Assembly (NCBI GenBank): GCA_945890485.1
Contig: CAMDCN010000011.1
Coordinates: 186,001 to 250,000 of the forward strand
Direction of reading: 5' to 3'
DNA length: 64,000 bases
DNA from: Candidatus Sulfopaludibacter sp. SbA3
GTDB lineage: Bacteria > Acidobacteriota > Terriglobia > Bryobacterales > Bryobacteraceae
Position numbers and translations under genes: made by a program. The notes under the pieces were generated by a model, which worked only from the letters and a program-made list of their open reading frames with translations, made no database searches and was not told where the DNA came from. Below are positions 8,724 through 18,492 of this stretch, piece after piece (positions within the stretch are counted from its first letter, which is position 1; each line of letters opens with the position of its first letter).

Positions 8724-9758
8724 TTAGGCGATGACTAGTTGCCCGCCCTGCTTCTTTTCAAGCTCCATGGCGCCTTCGAGTGCATGAATGGCGATGGCGG
8801 TCTGATCATCCGAGGGGGGCTGGGTGGTAATTTTCTGGAGCCAAAGACCGGGAACGGTCATGGCGGCGAGCAGGGATCCGCGGCGCCGGGCGGCAAACCG
8901 GATCAGTTCGTAACTGAGACCAGCGATGACTGGAATCAACACGACGCGGGACGCGATCTTGGCCGGGATCGTGTTCAGACCCAATAGCGGGTCGACGATC
9001 ATGTACGTGGCCATCGAAATCAACATCACCACCAGGAGAAAGCTGGTGCCGCAGCGAGGGTGGAGCGTCGTAAAGCTCTGCGCATTCTCAATCGTCACGG
9101 GCCGGCCCGATTCAAAGTTGTACACCACTTTGTGCTCGGCGCCGTGGTATTCAAAAACCCGGTGAATATCTTTGTACTTCGAGATGCCGTAGAGGAACGC
9201 GAGGAAAATGATCAGCCGGATCACGCCATCCACCAGGCTGAACAGGGCGCCCTGCTGCAAAACCGGAAAATAGTTCGACAGTTGGCCGGTAGCAAAGGCT
9301 GGCAGCACCTTGTACATAACGATGAAGAAACCGATCGAAAAGACCAGGTTCAGCGTCATCATCCACGCCGGCACTTCTGAGGACGCCTCGGGCTTGCCCT
9401 TGGCCGCGTTCTCTTCTTCCATCGCGATGTTGGTGGAGAAGCGTAAGGCCTTCACTCCCAACGACATGGCTTGGCCGAGGGTGCCGACGCCACGGAGGAT
9501 CGGGAGCTTAAAGATTGGATACTTCTCGCTCACGCGCGGCAGCGGCGCTTCTTCGGTGGCGATTTCGCCATTGGACCGGCGAACAGCGACACAGTAGCTG
9601 TGCGGGGCGCGCATCATGACGCCTTCCATCACGGCTTGGCCGCCGACGAGGGTTTCCTCACCGCTTTCGAGCACGGGCAGAAGTTGAGTGTGCGTTACGA
9701 GGCGGACGAAATGACGCAGAGACATACGCGGAACCAGGAGAGCGCTTCCTTTCTTCAT
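8724..9758 (-). CDS. DUF1385 membrane protein (YqhQ-like)
   Basis: A 344-residue membrane protein of the DUF1385 family. Family blocks are [15 protein letters not shown] near the N-terminus, [17 protein letters not shown], and [14 protein letters not shown]. Four to five hydrophobic segments follow or intervene ([60 protein letters not shown]). The histidines and cysteine of the central blocks suggest a metal site, but no activity is established. DUF1385 genes commonly sit next to prfA and prmC, as here. The start is uncertain: ATG at 9758 is chosen, while a TTG 21 nt upstream and an ATG at 9725 are also in frame and none has a clear ribosome site. Confidence 0.87.
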   Translation of the reverse strand: MKKGSALLVPRMSLRHFVRLVTHTQLLPVLESGEETLVGGQAVMEGVMMRAPHSYCVAVRRSNGEIATEEAPLPRVSEKYPIFKLPILRGVGTLGQAMSLGVKALRFSTNIAMEEENAAKGKPEASSEVPAWMMTLNLVFSIGFFIVMYKVLPAFATGQLSNYFPVLQQGALFSLVDGVIRLIIFLAFLYGISKYKDIHRVFEYHGAEHKVVYNFESGRPVTIENAQSFTTLHPRCGTSFLLVVMLISMATYMIVDPLLGLNTIPAKIASRVVLIPVIAGLSYELIRFAARRRGSLLAAMTVPGLWLQKITTQPPSDDQTAIAIHALEGAMELEKKQGGQLVIA

Positions 9759-9797
9759 CAGTATAGCTGTTTGATGCAAAGGAAGCGCTTCTGGTTG

Positions 9798-10616
9798 CTA
9801 TTGCCGGCGGAGTTCTGCCTCCACCTGGGTGAGCCAATCCTGAGCCACATCGCGGTCAGGTGCCGACGGCAGGGCGAGGTACTTCTTCAAGTGGTCGGCT
9901 GCTTCGTGCAGCCGATTGGACTGCGCCAGTAGCGGCGCCAGCGCAAAGTGGGCGCGACCGACCGTTCCACAGGATTGCTCCAACAACCGAATCGCCTCAT
10001 CGGTTTGTTTGCCTTGGCCGGCCAGGGAAATACCCAGAACGTAGAGACCTCTGGGAGCCAGGGGATCCGCCTTCACCGCGCGGCGCGCAAAGGACTCGGC
10101 TTCCGCGGGACGATTCCTGCGCAGCAGTAGGAACGCGAGGTTCGTGAGCACCGGGTGGGCGGTGGGGTCGAGCGCATAAGCTTTTTCGAAATTCACCTCC
10201 GCTGTCTTGAAATCGCCGGCGAGAATCTGGGCGCTGCCCAGGTTGTTCCAGGCCTCGATGTACTGCGGGTCGAGTGCCAGAGCTTTCTGATAGTAGAGGA
10301 TGGCCTTGGCGAGATCGCCATTGGCTTTCGATCGCTCAGCAGCCTGATAAGCTTTTCGCGCTTTTGCCGGCACTTCGTGGGTCAACTGATGATAGGAGAC
10401 GGAGGCCGTGCGCGGCTTCATGATGGGCTTTTGTTCTGCTGACGCCACTTCGCGTTCGAACTGCGACAGCGAAGGCGCCTTGGGGTCGCACATATGCCCC
10501 ACGGAAGCCGGCGGAATCACGCCGGAGGTCACGGGGACACACGAATCGGTCAAGAACTGGGCGGCCGCGCTGCCTACAAAAAGGCACACGACCGCCAACA
10601 GTTTGTATGTTGGCAT
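9798..10616 (-). CDS. Secreted tetratricopeptide-repeat protein
   Basis: A 272-residue protein with a signal peptide (MPTYKLLAVVCLFVGSAAAQ) and three to four TPR units between about 85 and 230. The clearest are GDLAKAILYYQKALALDP and GDFKTAEVNFEKAYALDP. TPRs form protein-binding superhelices, so this is probably a periplasmic scaffold; no enzyme domain is present. AGGAG lies 11 nt before the ATG. It heads the minus-strand run DUF1385-prfA-prmC-Uma2, separated from DUF1385 by about 40 nt, and may or may not be cotranscribed with it. Confidence 0.85.
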   Translation of the reverse strand: MPTYKLLAVVCLFVGSAAAQFLTDSCVPVTSGVIPPASVGHMCDPKAPSLSQFEREVASAEQKPIMKPRTASVSYHQLTHEVPAKARKAYQAAERSKANGDLAKAILYYQKALALDPQYIEAWNNLGSAQILAGDFKTAEVNFEKAYALDPTAHPVLTNLAFLLLRRNRPAEAESFARRAVKADPLAPRGLYVLGISLAGQGKQTDEAIRLLEQSCGTVGRAHFALAPLLAQSNRLHEAADHLKKYLALPSAPDRDVAQDWLTQVEAELRRQ

Positions 10617-10701
10617 AAGTGGAGATACTCCTCGAGTGAACGAATCAGTTAGAGGAAACTGGCGGAGTTTCTAATGGAGGGGGAACAGGGCTGCCCGGGA
10701 A

Positions 10702-11076
10702 TCAGGCGGCGACGGGTTTCTGCTTAGAAAGGTGGATGTCCAGGAGCCACCGGATCTGGGTGACTTCAAAAGGGGCGGCGCAGTAATCAGCGGCGCCGGC
10801 TTCGACAGACTCGAGCCACTCCGCTGTTTCAGGCAGGCGGCTGGTGGCGATAATGCGCAGGCGGGGGCGTTGCTGGGCCGTGGCCTGCAGGAGATTGGCT
10901 AGAGAACTCCGTTCCGCGGGACAAAATACCAAGTCGATTTCGGGCCAGGATACTGAGCCGGTCCGGATCTCCTCTTCATCCTCAATTTCAGGAACGTGGT
11001 GCGTCGTGATGAGTACGTCCCGCAGCTCGCGGGAGAGTTCGGCTGGTAAGCCATAGAGCAGTATTCTGGGGGACAT
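10702..11076 (-). CDS. Degenerate receiver-like protein
   Basis: A 124-residue single-domain protein with the alternating beta/alpha pattern of response-regulator receivers (PRILLYGL, EIDLVFCP, LRIIATSR, AADYCAAPF). All phosphotransfer residues appear lost. The acidic pair after strand 1 is Tyr8-Gly9, the phospho-acceptor region reads FCPAE with Cys52 and no Asp, and the Lys before the conserved Pro is Ala101. If the fold is right, it cannot be phosphorylated in the usual way and would work as a protein-interaction module. AAGGA lies 5 nt before the ATG. It is followed by the TPR gene after an 85-nt gap and is divergent from ispG. Confidence 0.65.
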   Translation of the reverse strand: MSPRILLYGLPAELSRELRDVLITTHHVPEIEDEEEIRTGSVSWPEIDLVFCPAERSSLANLLQATAQQRPRLRIIATSRLPETAEWLESVEAGAADYCAAPFEVTQIRWLLDIHLSKQKPVAA

Positions 11077-11249
11077 GTTGTCCTTCTCAATCCATCTGCA
11101 TTAGTCTGCTCTCGTACCCGGAGAAAGCGCCGCGCCGATATCGAACTCGGAGGGGCGGTGCGCCTACACTTACGGTATCGGATGGATCAGCCCGCAATCC
11201 AATCGAAAAATCTTATGGTTGCGATTCAAAGCCGGTGTCATGCCATTGG

Positions 11250-11255
11250 TACAAT
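11250..11255 (+). promoter_or_regulatory. Extended -10 box (TGG-TACAAT) upstream of ispG
   Basis: TACAAT preceded by TGG (an extended -10 form) ends 8 nt before the ATG at 11264. Initiation about 7 nt downstream would give a nearly leaderless ispG transcript and would exclude the alternative in-frame ATG at 11240. No Shine-Dalgarno sequence is present before either ATG. Confidence 0.42.
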
Positions 11256-11263
11256 TGCAGAGT

Positions 11264-12490
<1,227 letters not shown>

Positions 12491-12503
12491 TGGCGGCTTC
12501 TCA

Positions 12504-13532
12504 ATGACAGCGCGAGAGGTCGCCTTCGACGCGGCCTTGCGTGTCGAGAAAGGCGCCTGGGCTGAAGAGGTCCTGCGCGGGGCCGTCGCTGCGTTGGATC
12601 CGCGGGATGCGGACTTGGCCTGGGAGTTGGTTCTGGGCCCACTGCGGGTGCAGTCGCAATTGGACCATCTGATCCGGCTCTACTCCGGCAAGACAGCCAA
12701 ACTCGATCCGGAGGTCCGTGCGGCGCTGCGGATCGGAATCTACCAGCTTCGTTATCTGGACCGCATTCCGCCGCACGCCGCGGTCTCGGCGGCGGTGGAT
12801 CTCGTGAAACGGGCGCGGAAGCGGTCGGCGATGGGGTTCGTGAACGCGGTACTCCGGAAAGTGACGCGGGATCCCGTCGCCTGGCCCGGTCGCGACGTCG
12901 AGTTCGCCGCGCCGGCCTGGCTGTTAACCCGTTGGGAGAAGGCGTTCGGACCGGAGCAAGCTGCCGGGATCGCCCAGGCGTTCTTGGAGCCGCCCGCCGC
13001 CCCGGGCCAAGATCCGGGAGCCGCTGCCATTGTCCCGATGCTGCAAGTCGAGCCGGGGATGTCCGTGTTGGACCTCTGCGCCGCTCCGGGCAACAAAACC
13101 CGCCAGTTGGTGGCCGCCGGGGGCGTCGTCGTTGCCGCGGATCGCTACGGACACCGCTTGCGGCAGGTGGATGTGGCGGACCGGGTGGTGCTGGACGCTA
13201 CTTTGCCGTTGCCCTTTGTAAAAACATTTGACCGAATTCTCGTGGACGCGCCATGCAGCGGGACCGGAACGTTGGGGAGAAATCCGGAGATCAAATGGCG
13301 AATTTCCGCAGCGGATCTGACGGACTTGGCGGGCCGCCAACGGGCGATCCTGCGTAACGCTCTCGCTTGTCTCGCCCCAAGGGGCCGATTAGTTTACTCG
13401 ACATGCTCCCTGGAAAAAGAGGAAAATGAAGACGTGGTCCATTCGGTTTGCAGAGATCGGGTGGTGGAAGAGGGATATCGCTTGCCAGGGCAAGAGCCGG
13501 GGGACGGCTTTTGGCACGCCGTGATAGCATGA
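12504..13532 (+). CDS. rsmB: RsmB-type 16S rRNA cytosine-C5 methyltransferase
   Basis: A 342-residue fusion of an N-terminal NusB-like RNA-binding domain (about 1-115, with LRIGIYQLRYLDRIPPHAAV) and a C-terminal SAM-dependent m5C methyltransferase domain. Catalytic motifs: VLDLCAAPGNKTRQL (SAM site), VDAPCSGTGTLGRNPEIKW (motif IV Cys), and YSTCSLEKEEN (motif VI Cys). It is about 80-90 residues shorter than typical RsmB because the linker and the first half of the methyltransferase domain are compact (only about 40 residues between the SAM loop and motif IV). The target is probably C967 of 16S rRNA. It lies between ispG and rpe with gaps of only 13 nt. Confidence 0.9.
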   Translation: MTAREVAFDAALRVEKGAWAEEVLRGAVAALDPRDADLAWELVLGPLRVQSQLDHLIRLYSGKTAKLDPEVRAALRIGIYQLRYLDRIPPHAAVSAAVDLVKRARKRSAMGFVNAVLRKVTRDPVAWPGRDVEFAAPAWLLTRWEKAFGPEQAAGIAQAFLEPPAAPGQDPGAAAIVPMLQVEPGMSVLDLCAAPGNKTRQLVAAGGVVVAADRYGHRLRQVDVADRVVLDATLPLPFVKTFDRILVDAPCSGTGTLGRNPEIKWRISAADLTDLAGRQRAILRNALACLAPRGRLVYSTCSLEKEENEDVVHSVCRDRVVEEGYRLPGQEPGDGFWHAVIA

Positions 13533-13545
13533 GAACTGCGTTCCA

Positions 13546-14214
13546 ATGGTCGAGATTCTGCCATCTTTACTAGCTGCGGACTTTACCCGGCTGGGTGAGG
13601 AGATCGCGCGCGTCGAACAGGCGGGCGTTACGATGTTGCACGTCGACGTCATGGACGGCCATTTTGTGCCGAACATCACGATGGGGCCGCCGGTGGTTAA
13701 GAGCCTGCGCAAGATCACAAAAACCCACCTCGACGTCCATCTGATGATCACGGACCCGGACCGGTATGCCCCTGTGTTTATCGAAGCTGGTGCGGACAGC
13801 GTGTCCGTGCATCAAGAGGCGTGTCCGCATTTGGACAGAACGCTCCGCATGATCCAAGCGGAGGGCGCCTTGGCGGGCGTCGTTTTGAATCCGGCCACAC
13901 CGGCGGCGACCCTCGACGAAGTCTTGGAGTTCGTCGATTTTGTGCTTATCATGAGCGTCAACCCCGGATTCGGCGGGCAGCGGTTTCTACCTGGCTCGCT
14001 CCGGAAAATTCAGCAGTTGGCCGAACGCCGAGCCCGGTTTGGGTACGGGTTTAAAATAGAGATTGATGGCGGCGTGGGTCTCGATAACGTCGCAGAGATT
14101 GCCCAGGCGGGAGCAGAATGGCTCGTCGCGGGTTCCAGTGTGTTTGGGGCGCCGGATTCCGGCGCGGCCGTTCGTTCGCTGCGGGAAGCTGCGAACGTGG
14201 GGCATCTAGCTTAA
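13546..14214 (+). CDS. rpe: Ribulose-phosphate 3-epimerase
   Basis: A 222-residue TIM-barrel enzyme interconverting ribulose 5-phosphate and xylulose 5-phosphate in the pentose phosphate pathway. Hallmarks are ILPSLLAADF at the N-terminus, MLHVDVMDGHFVPNITMGP with metal-ligand His and catalytic Asp, the DVHLMITDPDRY block, IMSVNPGFGGQRFLP, and the phosphate-binding IDGGVG near 170. Length is normal. Rpe genes often follow rsmB, as here. Confidence 0.96.
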   Translation: MVEILPSLLAADFTRLGEEIARVEQAGVTMLHVDVMDGHFVPNITMGPPVVKSLRKITKTHLDVHLMITDPDRYAPVFIEAGADSVSVHQEACPHLDRTLRMIQAEGALAGVVLNPATPAATLDEVLEFVDFVLIMSVNPGFGGQRFLPGSLRKIQQLAERRARFGYGFKIEIDGGVGLDNVAEIAQAGAEWLVAGSSVFGAPDSGAAVRSLREAANVGHLA

Positions 14215-14232
14215 TCAGTGAGACTTGGAATT

Positions 14233-15474
14233 ATGTTTCTTTCGCGCAAGACGATGGTGGTTCTGATGGTGACGGCCTTGGCGATTCCTTCGCTCTCGAG
14301 CTGCTTCCGGAAGAAGAAGTACGAGAACCCGATTTCGAAAGATACGCAGCAGCCGGACAAAGTTTTGTTCGATAAAGCGGTCAAGGATATCGAGCGCGGC
14401 CGCTATGAAGTGGCGCGCATCACGTTGAACACGTTGATGAATACCTACGACACCTCCGAGTACCTCGCCAAGGCGAAGCTTGCCATCGCCGATAGCTGGA
14501 TGCGCGAAGGCGGCTCCAACGGTATGGCGCAGGCCGAGGCGGAATACAAGGACTTCATCCTGTTCTACCCGACCATGGAAGAGGCCGCCGAGGCGCAGCA
14601 GAAAGTCTGCATGATCCACTACAAGCAGATGGAGAAGCCGGACCGCGACGATCGCCACGCCTACAAATCGGAAGAGGAGTGCCGGACGCTGCTGACGCAA
14701 TTCCCCAATTCGAAGTTTGCGCCGCAGACCCAGCAACTGCTCCGGAACATCCAGGAGGTGCTGGCCGAGAAGGAGTTCCGCGTCGGCACCTTCTACAACA
14801 CCAAGGGTTCCAACCCGGCCGCCAGCAACCGCTTGCAGAACGTGGCCGACCAGTGGCCGCTCTACTCGAAGGCCGACATGGACCTATGGCTGCTCGCCGA
14901 TAGCTACTCGAAAATGGGCCCGCGGTTCAAAGTGAAAGCCGGCCAGAGCTATCAACGTCTCGTCCGCGACTATCCGCTCTCGCCGCTCGCCAAACAAGCC
15001 GTCGACAAACTGAAAGAGATGGAAATGCAGGTGCCGGAGGCCGATCCGGTGGCCGTTGCCCGCATGAAGTACGAAGAAGAGAACCGGACGAAGCCGGGCA
15101 TGATGTACAACTTCTGGGGCATCTTCAAGAAGAGCCCGGATACGATCGCCGCCGCCAAGGCCGGCACCCCGGCAATGGAAGCGTTACGGCCCACCCTCCC
15201 CGTCTCCATTCCGCTGCCGCTCGGCGTGGCAACCGGTGTGAACGACGTCGGCGGCCAGGTATTGACCGGCGAGTCCGCTCTCGAGAAGAAGGACGATGCC
15301 CGTTTGAGTTCGCAGCAGCCCGGCGGATCCGGCAGCGCCGCCCCGGCCGCCGCCGCTCCCGCCACGGAACCGCCGCCCGCCGCCGAGCAGGCCCCGGCCC
15401 CGCTGCCTAACAACCGGCAGGCCGTTCCCGCCAAGAAGCAGAAGAAAGAAAAGAAGACCAAGGTTAAGAACTAG
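14233..15474 (+). CDS. bamD: BamD-like outer-membrane assembly lipoprotein
   Basis: A 413-residue lipoprotein. The signal ends in lipobox LSSC with the lipidated Cys at 24. The following region has TPR-like helices of the BamD/YfiO type (LFDKAVKDIERGRYEVARI, LAIADSWMREGG, AEAEYKDFILFYPT), so it probably belongs to the BAM machinery that inserts beta-barrels in the outer membrane. It is much longer than E. coli BamD (about 245 residues). The extra C-terminal part is Pro/Ala-rich, low in complexity, and ends in a lysine-rich tail (KKQKKEKKTK). ATG at 14233 is preferred over GTG at 14218 because it gives a compact signal. Its TAG overlaps the next gene's GTG by one base. Confidence 0.78.
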   Translation: MFLSRKTMVVLMVTALAIPSLSSCFRKKKYENPISKDTQQPDKVLFDKAVKDIERGRYEVARITLNTLMNTYDTSEYLAKAKLAIADSWMREGGSNGMAQAEAEYKDFILFYPTMEEAAEAQQKVCMIHYKQMEKPDRDDRHAYKSEEECRTLLTQFPNSKFAPQTQQLLRNIQEVLAEKEFRVGTFYNTKGSNPAASNRLQNVADQWPLYSKADMDLWLLADSYSKMGPRFKVKAGQSYQRLVRDYPLSPLAKQAVDKLKEMEMQVPEADPVAVARMKYEEENRTKPGMMYNFWGIFKKSPDTIAAAKAGTPAMEALRPTLPVSIPLPLGVATGVNDVGGQVLTGESALEKKDDARLSSQQPGGSGSAAPAAAAPATEPPPAAEQAPAPLPNNRQAVPAKKQKKEKKTKVKN

Positions 15475-16016
15475 TGGCCGCACGGATCTTGCTCGCCGAT
15501 GACAGCGCCATCGCGCAGCGTCTCGGCGAGCGCATGTTGCGAGAAGAGGGTTTCGAGGTCGTCTCGGTGACCGATGGCGATACGGCGCTTTTGCGTCTGG
15601 CCGACGTCGATCCCGACGCGCTCATCGTCGATGCCTTCCTGCCCAAGCGATCGGGCTTTGAGCTGGCTGAGTTCGTCCGGGAGACGGTTGCCCATCGCCA
15701 TATTGGCGTGCTACTGACCGGAAGCATCACCGAGCCGGTTGACGAAGAGAAGGCCATGGCTTCCGGGGCCGACGGCGTCGTGCAGAAGCCATTCGGCGTC
15801 GTGTCCCTGCTCGAAGCCTTAACGCCGCTGCTTGAGAAGGTTGCGGAACGCCGGCTGGCCGGCGAATTCGGCACTGACGCGCCTCCCGTTCCAGTGATTC
15901 CGATCTCGGATGAAGAGCGGATCCGGGCCGCCGTGACCGTCGCTCTCGACGAAGCGATGCCACAGATGGTCGAGCTGATTACGCGGGAAGTGTTGCGGAC
16001 ATTGCGCCCAGCCTGA
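15474..16016 (+). CDS. Response regulator with C-terminal helical extension
   Basis: A 180-residue receiver protein. The acidic pair is Asp9-Asp10 (LLADDSAIAQ), the phospho-acceptor is Asp53 (LIVDAFLPKRSG), the switch Thr is Thr82 (LLTGS) and the Lys is Lys105 (VVQKPF), so phosphotransfer should be intact. After the receiver, a proline-rich linker leads to about 45 residues of amphipathic helix (EERIRAAVTVALDEAMPQMV) instead of a DNA-binding domain. Similar helices occur at the end of some proteobacterial regulators and may mediate localisation or oligomerisation; that comparison is from memory. No kinase is encoded nearby. It starts at GTG, overlapping the BamD-like stop (TAGTG). Confidence 0.85.
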   Translation: MAARILLADDSAIAQRLGERMLREEGFEVVSVTDGDTALLRLADVDPDALIVDAFLPKRSGFELAEFVRETVAHRHIGVLLTGSITEPVDEEKAMASGADGVVQKPFGVVSLLEALTPLLEKVAERRLAGEFGTDAPPVPVIPISDEERIRAAVTVALDEAMPQMVELITREVLRTLRPA

Positions 16017-16032
16017 CATCATCTAGTCTGAT

Positions 16033-16530
16033 ATGGCTGAAAACAGTTTTGACATCGTCTCCAAGGTGGAGATGCCGGAAGTGAGCAACGCGATCCAGCA
16101 GGCGCTGAAGGAAATCGGCACCCGTTATGATCTGAAGGACTCGAAGTCGTCGATCGAACTCAAAGAGAAAGACAACAAGATTCTGATGAGCTCGGCGGAC
16201 GAGTATAAGCTGGGGGCTGTCGTCGACATCCTGCAGTCGAAGCTGAATAAGCGCGGAATCTCACTCAAGGCGCTCACCTATGGACCCATCCAGCCCGCCA
16301 CCGGCATGAGCGTTCGCCAGGAAATCACGCTCCAGGCGGGTATCCCGATTGAGAAGGCGAAAGAGATTGTAAAGATCATCAAGGACGCCAAGATCAAGGT
16401 GCAGGCGTCCATCAACGGCGACGTCGTCCGCGTCTCCGGCAAGGACCGCGACTCGCTGCAGGAAGTAATCGCGCTGCTGAAACGGAACGACCTCGGGATC
16501 GACATGCAGTTTACGAACTACCGGAGCTAA
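16033..16530 (+). CDS. yajQ: YajQ-family nucleotide-binding protein
   Basis: A 165-residue protein matching YajQ along its full length: NSFDIVSKVEMPEVSNAIQQ at the N-terminus, RYDLKDSKSSIEL, KALTYGPIQPATGMSVRQE, and the C-terminal DLGIDMQFTNYR. YajQ has two ferredoxin-like domains. It has been reported to bind RNA/nucleotides, and a Xanthomonas member binds cyclic di-GMP. The gene lies 16 nt after the response regulator and 2 nt before the hydrolase, consistent with an operon. Confidence 0.95.
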   Translation: MAENSFDIVSKVEMPEVSNAIQQALKEIGTRYDLKDSKSSIELKEKDNKILMSSADEYKLGAVVDILQSKLNKRGISLKALTYGPIQPATGMSVRQEITLQAGIPIEKAKEIVKIIKDAKIKVQASINGDVVRVSGKDRDSLQEVIALLKRNDLGIDMQFTNYRS

Positions 16531-16532
16531 CG

Positions 16533-17165
16533 ATGGCCCGGCGGATTGAAACTCTATTCGTCCCTGGCCCGGCTGGCCGCTTGGAAGCCCTTCTCGAAGA
16601 GCCCGAGGACGGCGAACCGCGATACGCCGCGCTGGTTTGCCATCCCCACCCCCAACATGGCGGGACCATGCACACGAAAGTCGTCTACCGCATCGCCCGC
16701 GGACTCCGGAAGACCGGGGCGGTCGTCCTACGTTTCAATTACCGCGGAGTGAATCTCAGTGAGGGCGTCTACGCCGACGGCGTGGGCGAGCTCGAAGATG
16801 CCCGCGCCTGCCTAGCTTTCTTGCGCGAGCGTTACCCTGATTTGCCCTTCGTCGTCGCCGGCTTCAGCTTCGGCTCGCGGATCGCTTTGCAATTGGCCGG
16901 GCAACTGCCGGAGATGCGGCGGGCGATCGCCGTGGGCTTCCCCACCAAATATCCGGACAAGAGCTACCTGGAACCCTGCGCCGTGCCGCGGACGTTTATC
17001 CACTCGACGATCGACGTCCACGGGCCGATGGTCGAACTCGAGGCGTTGGCCAAAACGCTAAGTGGGCCGCCAACGGTCGATTTCGTCGTATCGAAGGACC
17101 ACTTCTTCGTCGATGCGCTCGACGCGTTCGAACAGGCCGTCGTCCGGGCAGGCGAAACGATCTAA
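16533..17165 (+). CDS. Alpha/beta hydrolase (serine-hydrolase family)
   Basis: A 210-residue cytoplasmic alpha/beta hydrolase of the small CPHPxxGG type. Visible: LVCHPHPQHGGTMHTKV near 35-50 (oxyanion region), VLRFNYRGVNLSEGVYADG, nucleophile elbow GFSFGS with Ser112, and a late His in SKDHFFVD near 188 as the probable catalytic histidine. The substrate is not predictable; related proteins are annotated as esterases or peptidase-like. It is the last gene of the BamD-like/yajQ run. Its TAA shares 4 nt (CTAA) with the stop of the convergent HxlR gene. Confidence 0.85.
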   Translation: MARRIETLFVPGPAGRLEALLEEPEDGEPRYAALVCHPHPQHGGTMHTKVVYRIARGLRKTGAVVLRFNYRGVNLSEGVYADGVGELEDARACLAFLRERYPDLPFVVAGFSFGSRIALQLAGQLPEMRRAIAVGFPTKYPDKSYLEPCAVPRTFIHSTIDVHGPMVELEALAKTLSGPPTVDFVVSKDHFFVDALDAFEQAVVRAGETI

Positions 17166-17500
17166 CGGCTATCGTAGCTGGCGCGCGCCGCTTGCACATC
17201 CGGCGCGTGCTTCTCTGCCCAGAGCCAGATGCCGCACACCGCCTCGCTCAGGCTTTCGCCGAGCGGCGTGAGCGTGTAGTCGACCCGCGGCGGAACCGTC
17301 GCGTGGACGAACCGCGTCACCAAACCGTCGCGCTCAAGCTGACGGAGCGTTTTCGTCAGCATCTTCTGGCTGATCCCGGGCACGCGGGCCTGCAACTGGG
17401 AGAACCGGAGCTGGCCGGAGTGCAGCTCTTCGATCACGTTCAGAGTCCATTTGTCGGCGACGCGGTCGAGAGTCTCCTGGACGAGGGCCTCAGTATCCAC
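17162..17500 (-). CDS. HxlR-family transcriptional regulator
   Basis: A 112-residue winged-helix repressor/activator of the HxlR type: DRVADKWTLNVIEEL, LRFSQLQARVPGISQKMLT (recognition region), LRQLERDGLVTR, and the wing VPPRVDYTLTPLGESL. HxlR proteins often sense electrophiles or quinones and control adjacent oxidoreductases. It is divergent from the aldo/keto reductase, its probable target. GTG at 17500 is preferred over TTG at 17518 because TATACT lies exactly 6 nt upstream and would be inside the longer reading frame. No Shine-Dalgarno sequence is seen before either. Confidence 0.88.
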   Translation of the reverse strand: MDTEALVQETLDRVADKWTLNVIEELHSGQLRFSQLQARVPGISQKMLTKTLRQLERDGLVTRFVHATVPPRVDYTLTPLGESLSEAVCGIWLWAEKHAPDVQAARASYDSR

Positions 17501-17506
17501 AAGGTA

Positions 17507-17512
17507 AGTATA
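17507..17512 (-). promoter_or_regulatory. -10 box TATACT, 6 nt before the HxlR GTG
   Basis: Near-consensus TATACT on the minus strand, followed by TACCTT and then GTG, with no ribosome site. This arrangement predicts a leaderless transcript. No clear -35. On the opposite strand GATACT at 17554-17559 lies 6 nt before the ATG of the reductase, a one-mismatch version of the same pattern. Confidence 0.45.
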
Positions 17513-17565
17513 GAACAAAAAGGTGCCTACTTCCCAGAAGTGACTATTGCGTGGATACTGGCTTT

Positions 17566-18492
17566 ATGAACAAACTTGGACTTGGCTGTATGGGGATGTC
17601 CGGCATGTATGGCGCCTCGGACGACCGCGAAAGCGTCGCAACGATTCAGGCCGCGCTCGATGCCGGGATCTCTCTGCTCGATACGGGTGACTTCTACGGA
17701 ATGGGCCACAACGAGATGCTGTTGGGCGAGGCGATCCGCGGCCGCCGCGAACAGGCCGTGATCAGTGTCAAATTCGGCGCTCTCCGAACGCCCGACGGTG
17801 GCTGGACCGGAGTGGACGCCCGGCCGGTGGCCGTGAAGAACTTCCTGACCTACACCCTGCGGCGTCTAAACGTCGAGTACATTGACATCTACCGTCCCGC
17901 CCGGCTGGACCCCTCCGTACCGATTGAAGACACCGTCGGCGCGATCGCCGAAATGGTGGCCGCCGGATACGTGCGGAAGATCGGCCTCTCTGAGATGGGT
18001 GCCGACACCATTCGCCGCGCTCACGCCGTCCATCCCATCACCGATTTGCAGATTGAATACTCCCTGATCAGCCGGGGTGTCGAGGAGAAGATCGTTCCTG
18101 TGCTCGATGAACTCGGCATCGGGATGACGGCCTATGGCGTTTTGTCACGTGGGCTACTGAGCGGCTCGAAACCGGCTGGGGCAGGGGACTTCCGAGCGCA
18201 CCTCCCGCGCTTCACGGAAGGGAACGGGGCCGTGGTCGCTGCCCTGAACACGCTGGCGGCGGAACGCGGCATCACGGCGACGCAGTTGGCGATCGCTTGG
18301 GTGATGGCAAAGGGGCCACGGATTGTCCCCGTCGTCGGCGCCCGCAAGCGGACACAACTCAACGAAATGCTCGGGGCCCTTGCCCTCAACCTGAGTGCAG
18401 ACGAAGCGTCACGCCTGGAATTGGCTCTGCCCGAGGCGCAAGGTACCCGCTACGATCGCCACCAGATGGCGATGTTGGACAGTGAGCGCTAG
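17566..18492 (+). CDS. Aldo/keto reductase
   Basis: A 308-residue NADPH-dependent (alpha/beta)8 oxidoreductase. The catalytic Asp39, Tyr44 and Lys69 are in LLDTGDFYG and SVKFG. The segment that normally supplies the tetrad His reads YIDIYRPARLDPSVPIEDT, so the His is replaced; this form is shared by a known subgroup related to quinone- and aldehyde-reducing enzymes. The C-terminal cofactor segment is RIVPVVGARKRTQLNEML. ATG at 17566 is chosen over GTG at 17551. It is divergent from HxlR, suggesting induction by reactive carbonyl or quinone compounds (inference). It shares a CTAG stop with the convergent receiver gene. Confidence 0.9.
   Translation: MNKLGLGCMGMSGMYGASDDRESVATIQAALDAGISLLDTGDFYGMGHNEMLLGEAIRGRREQAVISVKFGALRTPDGGWTGVDARPVAVKNFLTYTLRRLNVEYIDIYRPARLDPSVPIEDTVGAIAEMVAAGYVRKIGLSEMGADTIRRAHAVHPITDLQIEYSLISRGVEEKIVPVLDELGIGMTAYGVLSRGLLSGSKPAGAGDFRAHLPRFTEGNGAVVAALNTLAAERGITATQLAIAWVMAKGPRIVPVVGARKRTQLNEMLGALALNLSADEASRLELALPEAQGTRYDRHQMAMLDSER

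Noticed and set aside
9759-9779. TATACT directly before the DUF1385 ATG (9758) as another leaderless promoter
   Set aside because: Only 1 nt separates the box from this ATG and 34 nt from the next in-frame ATG, so neither fits initiation 7 nt after a -10.
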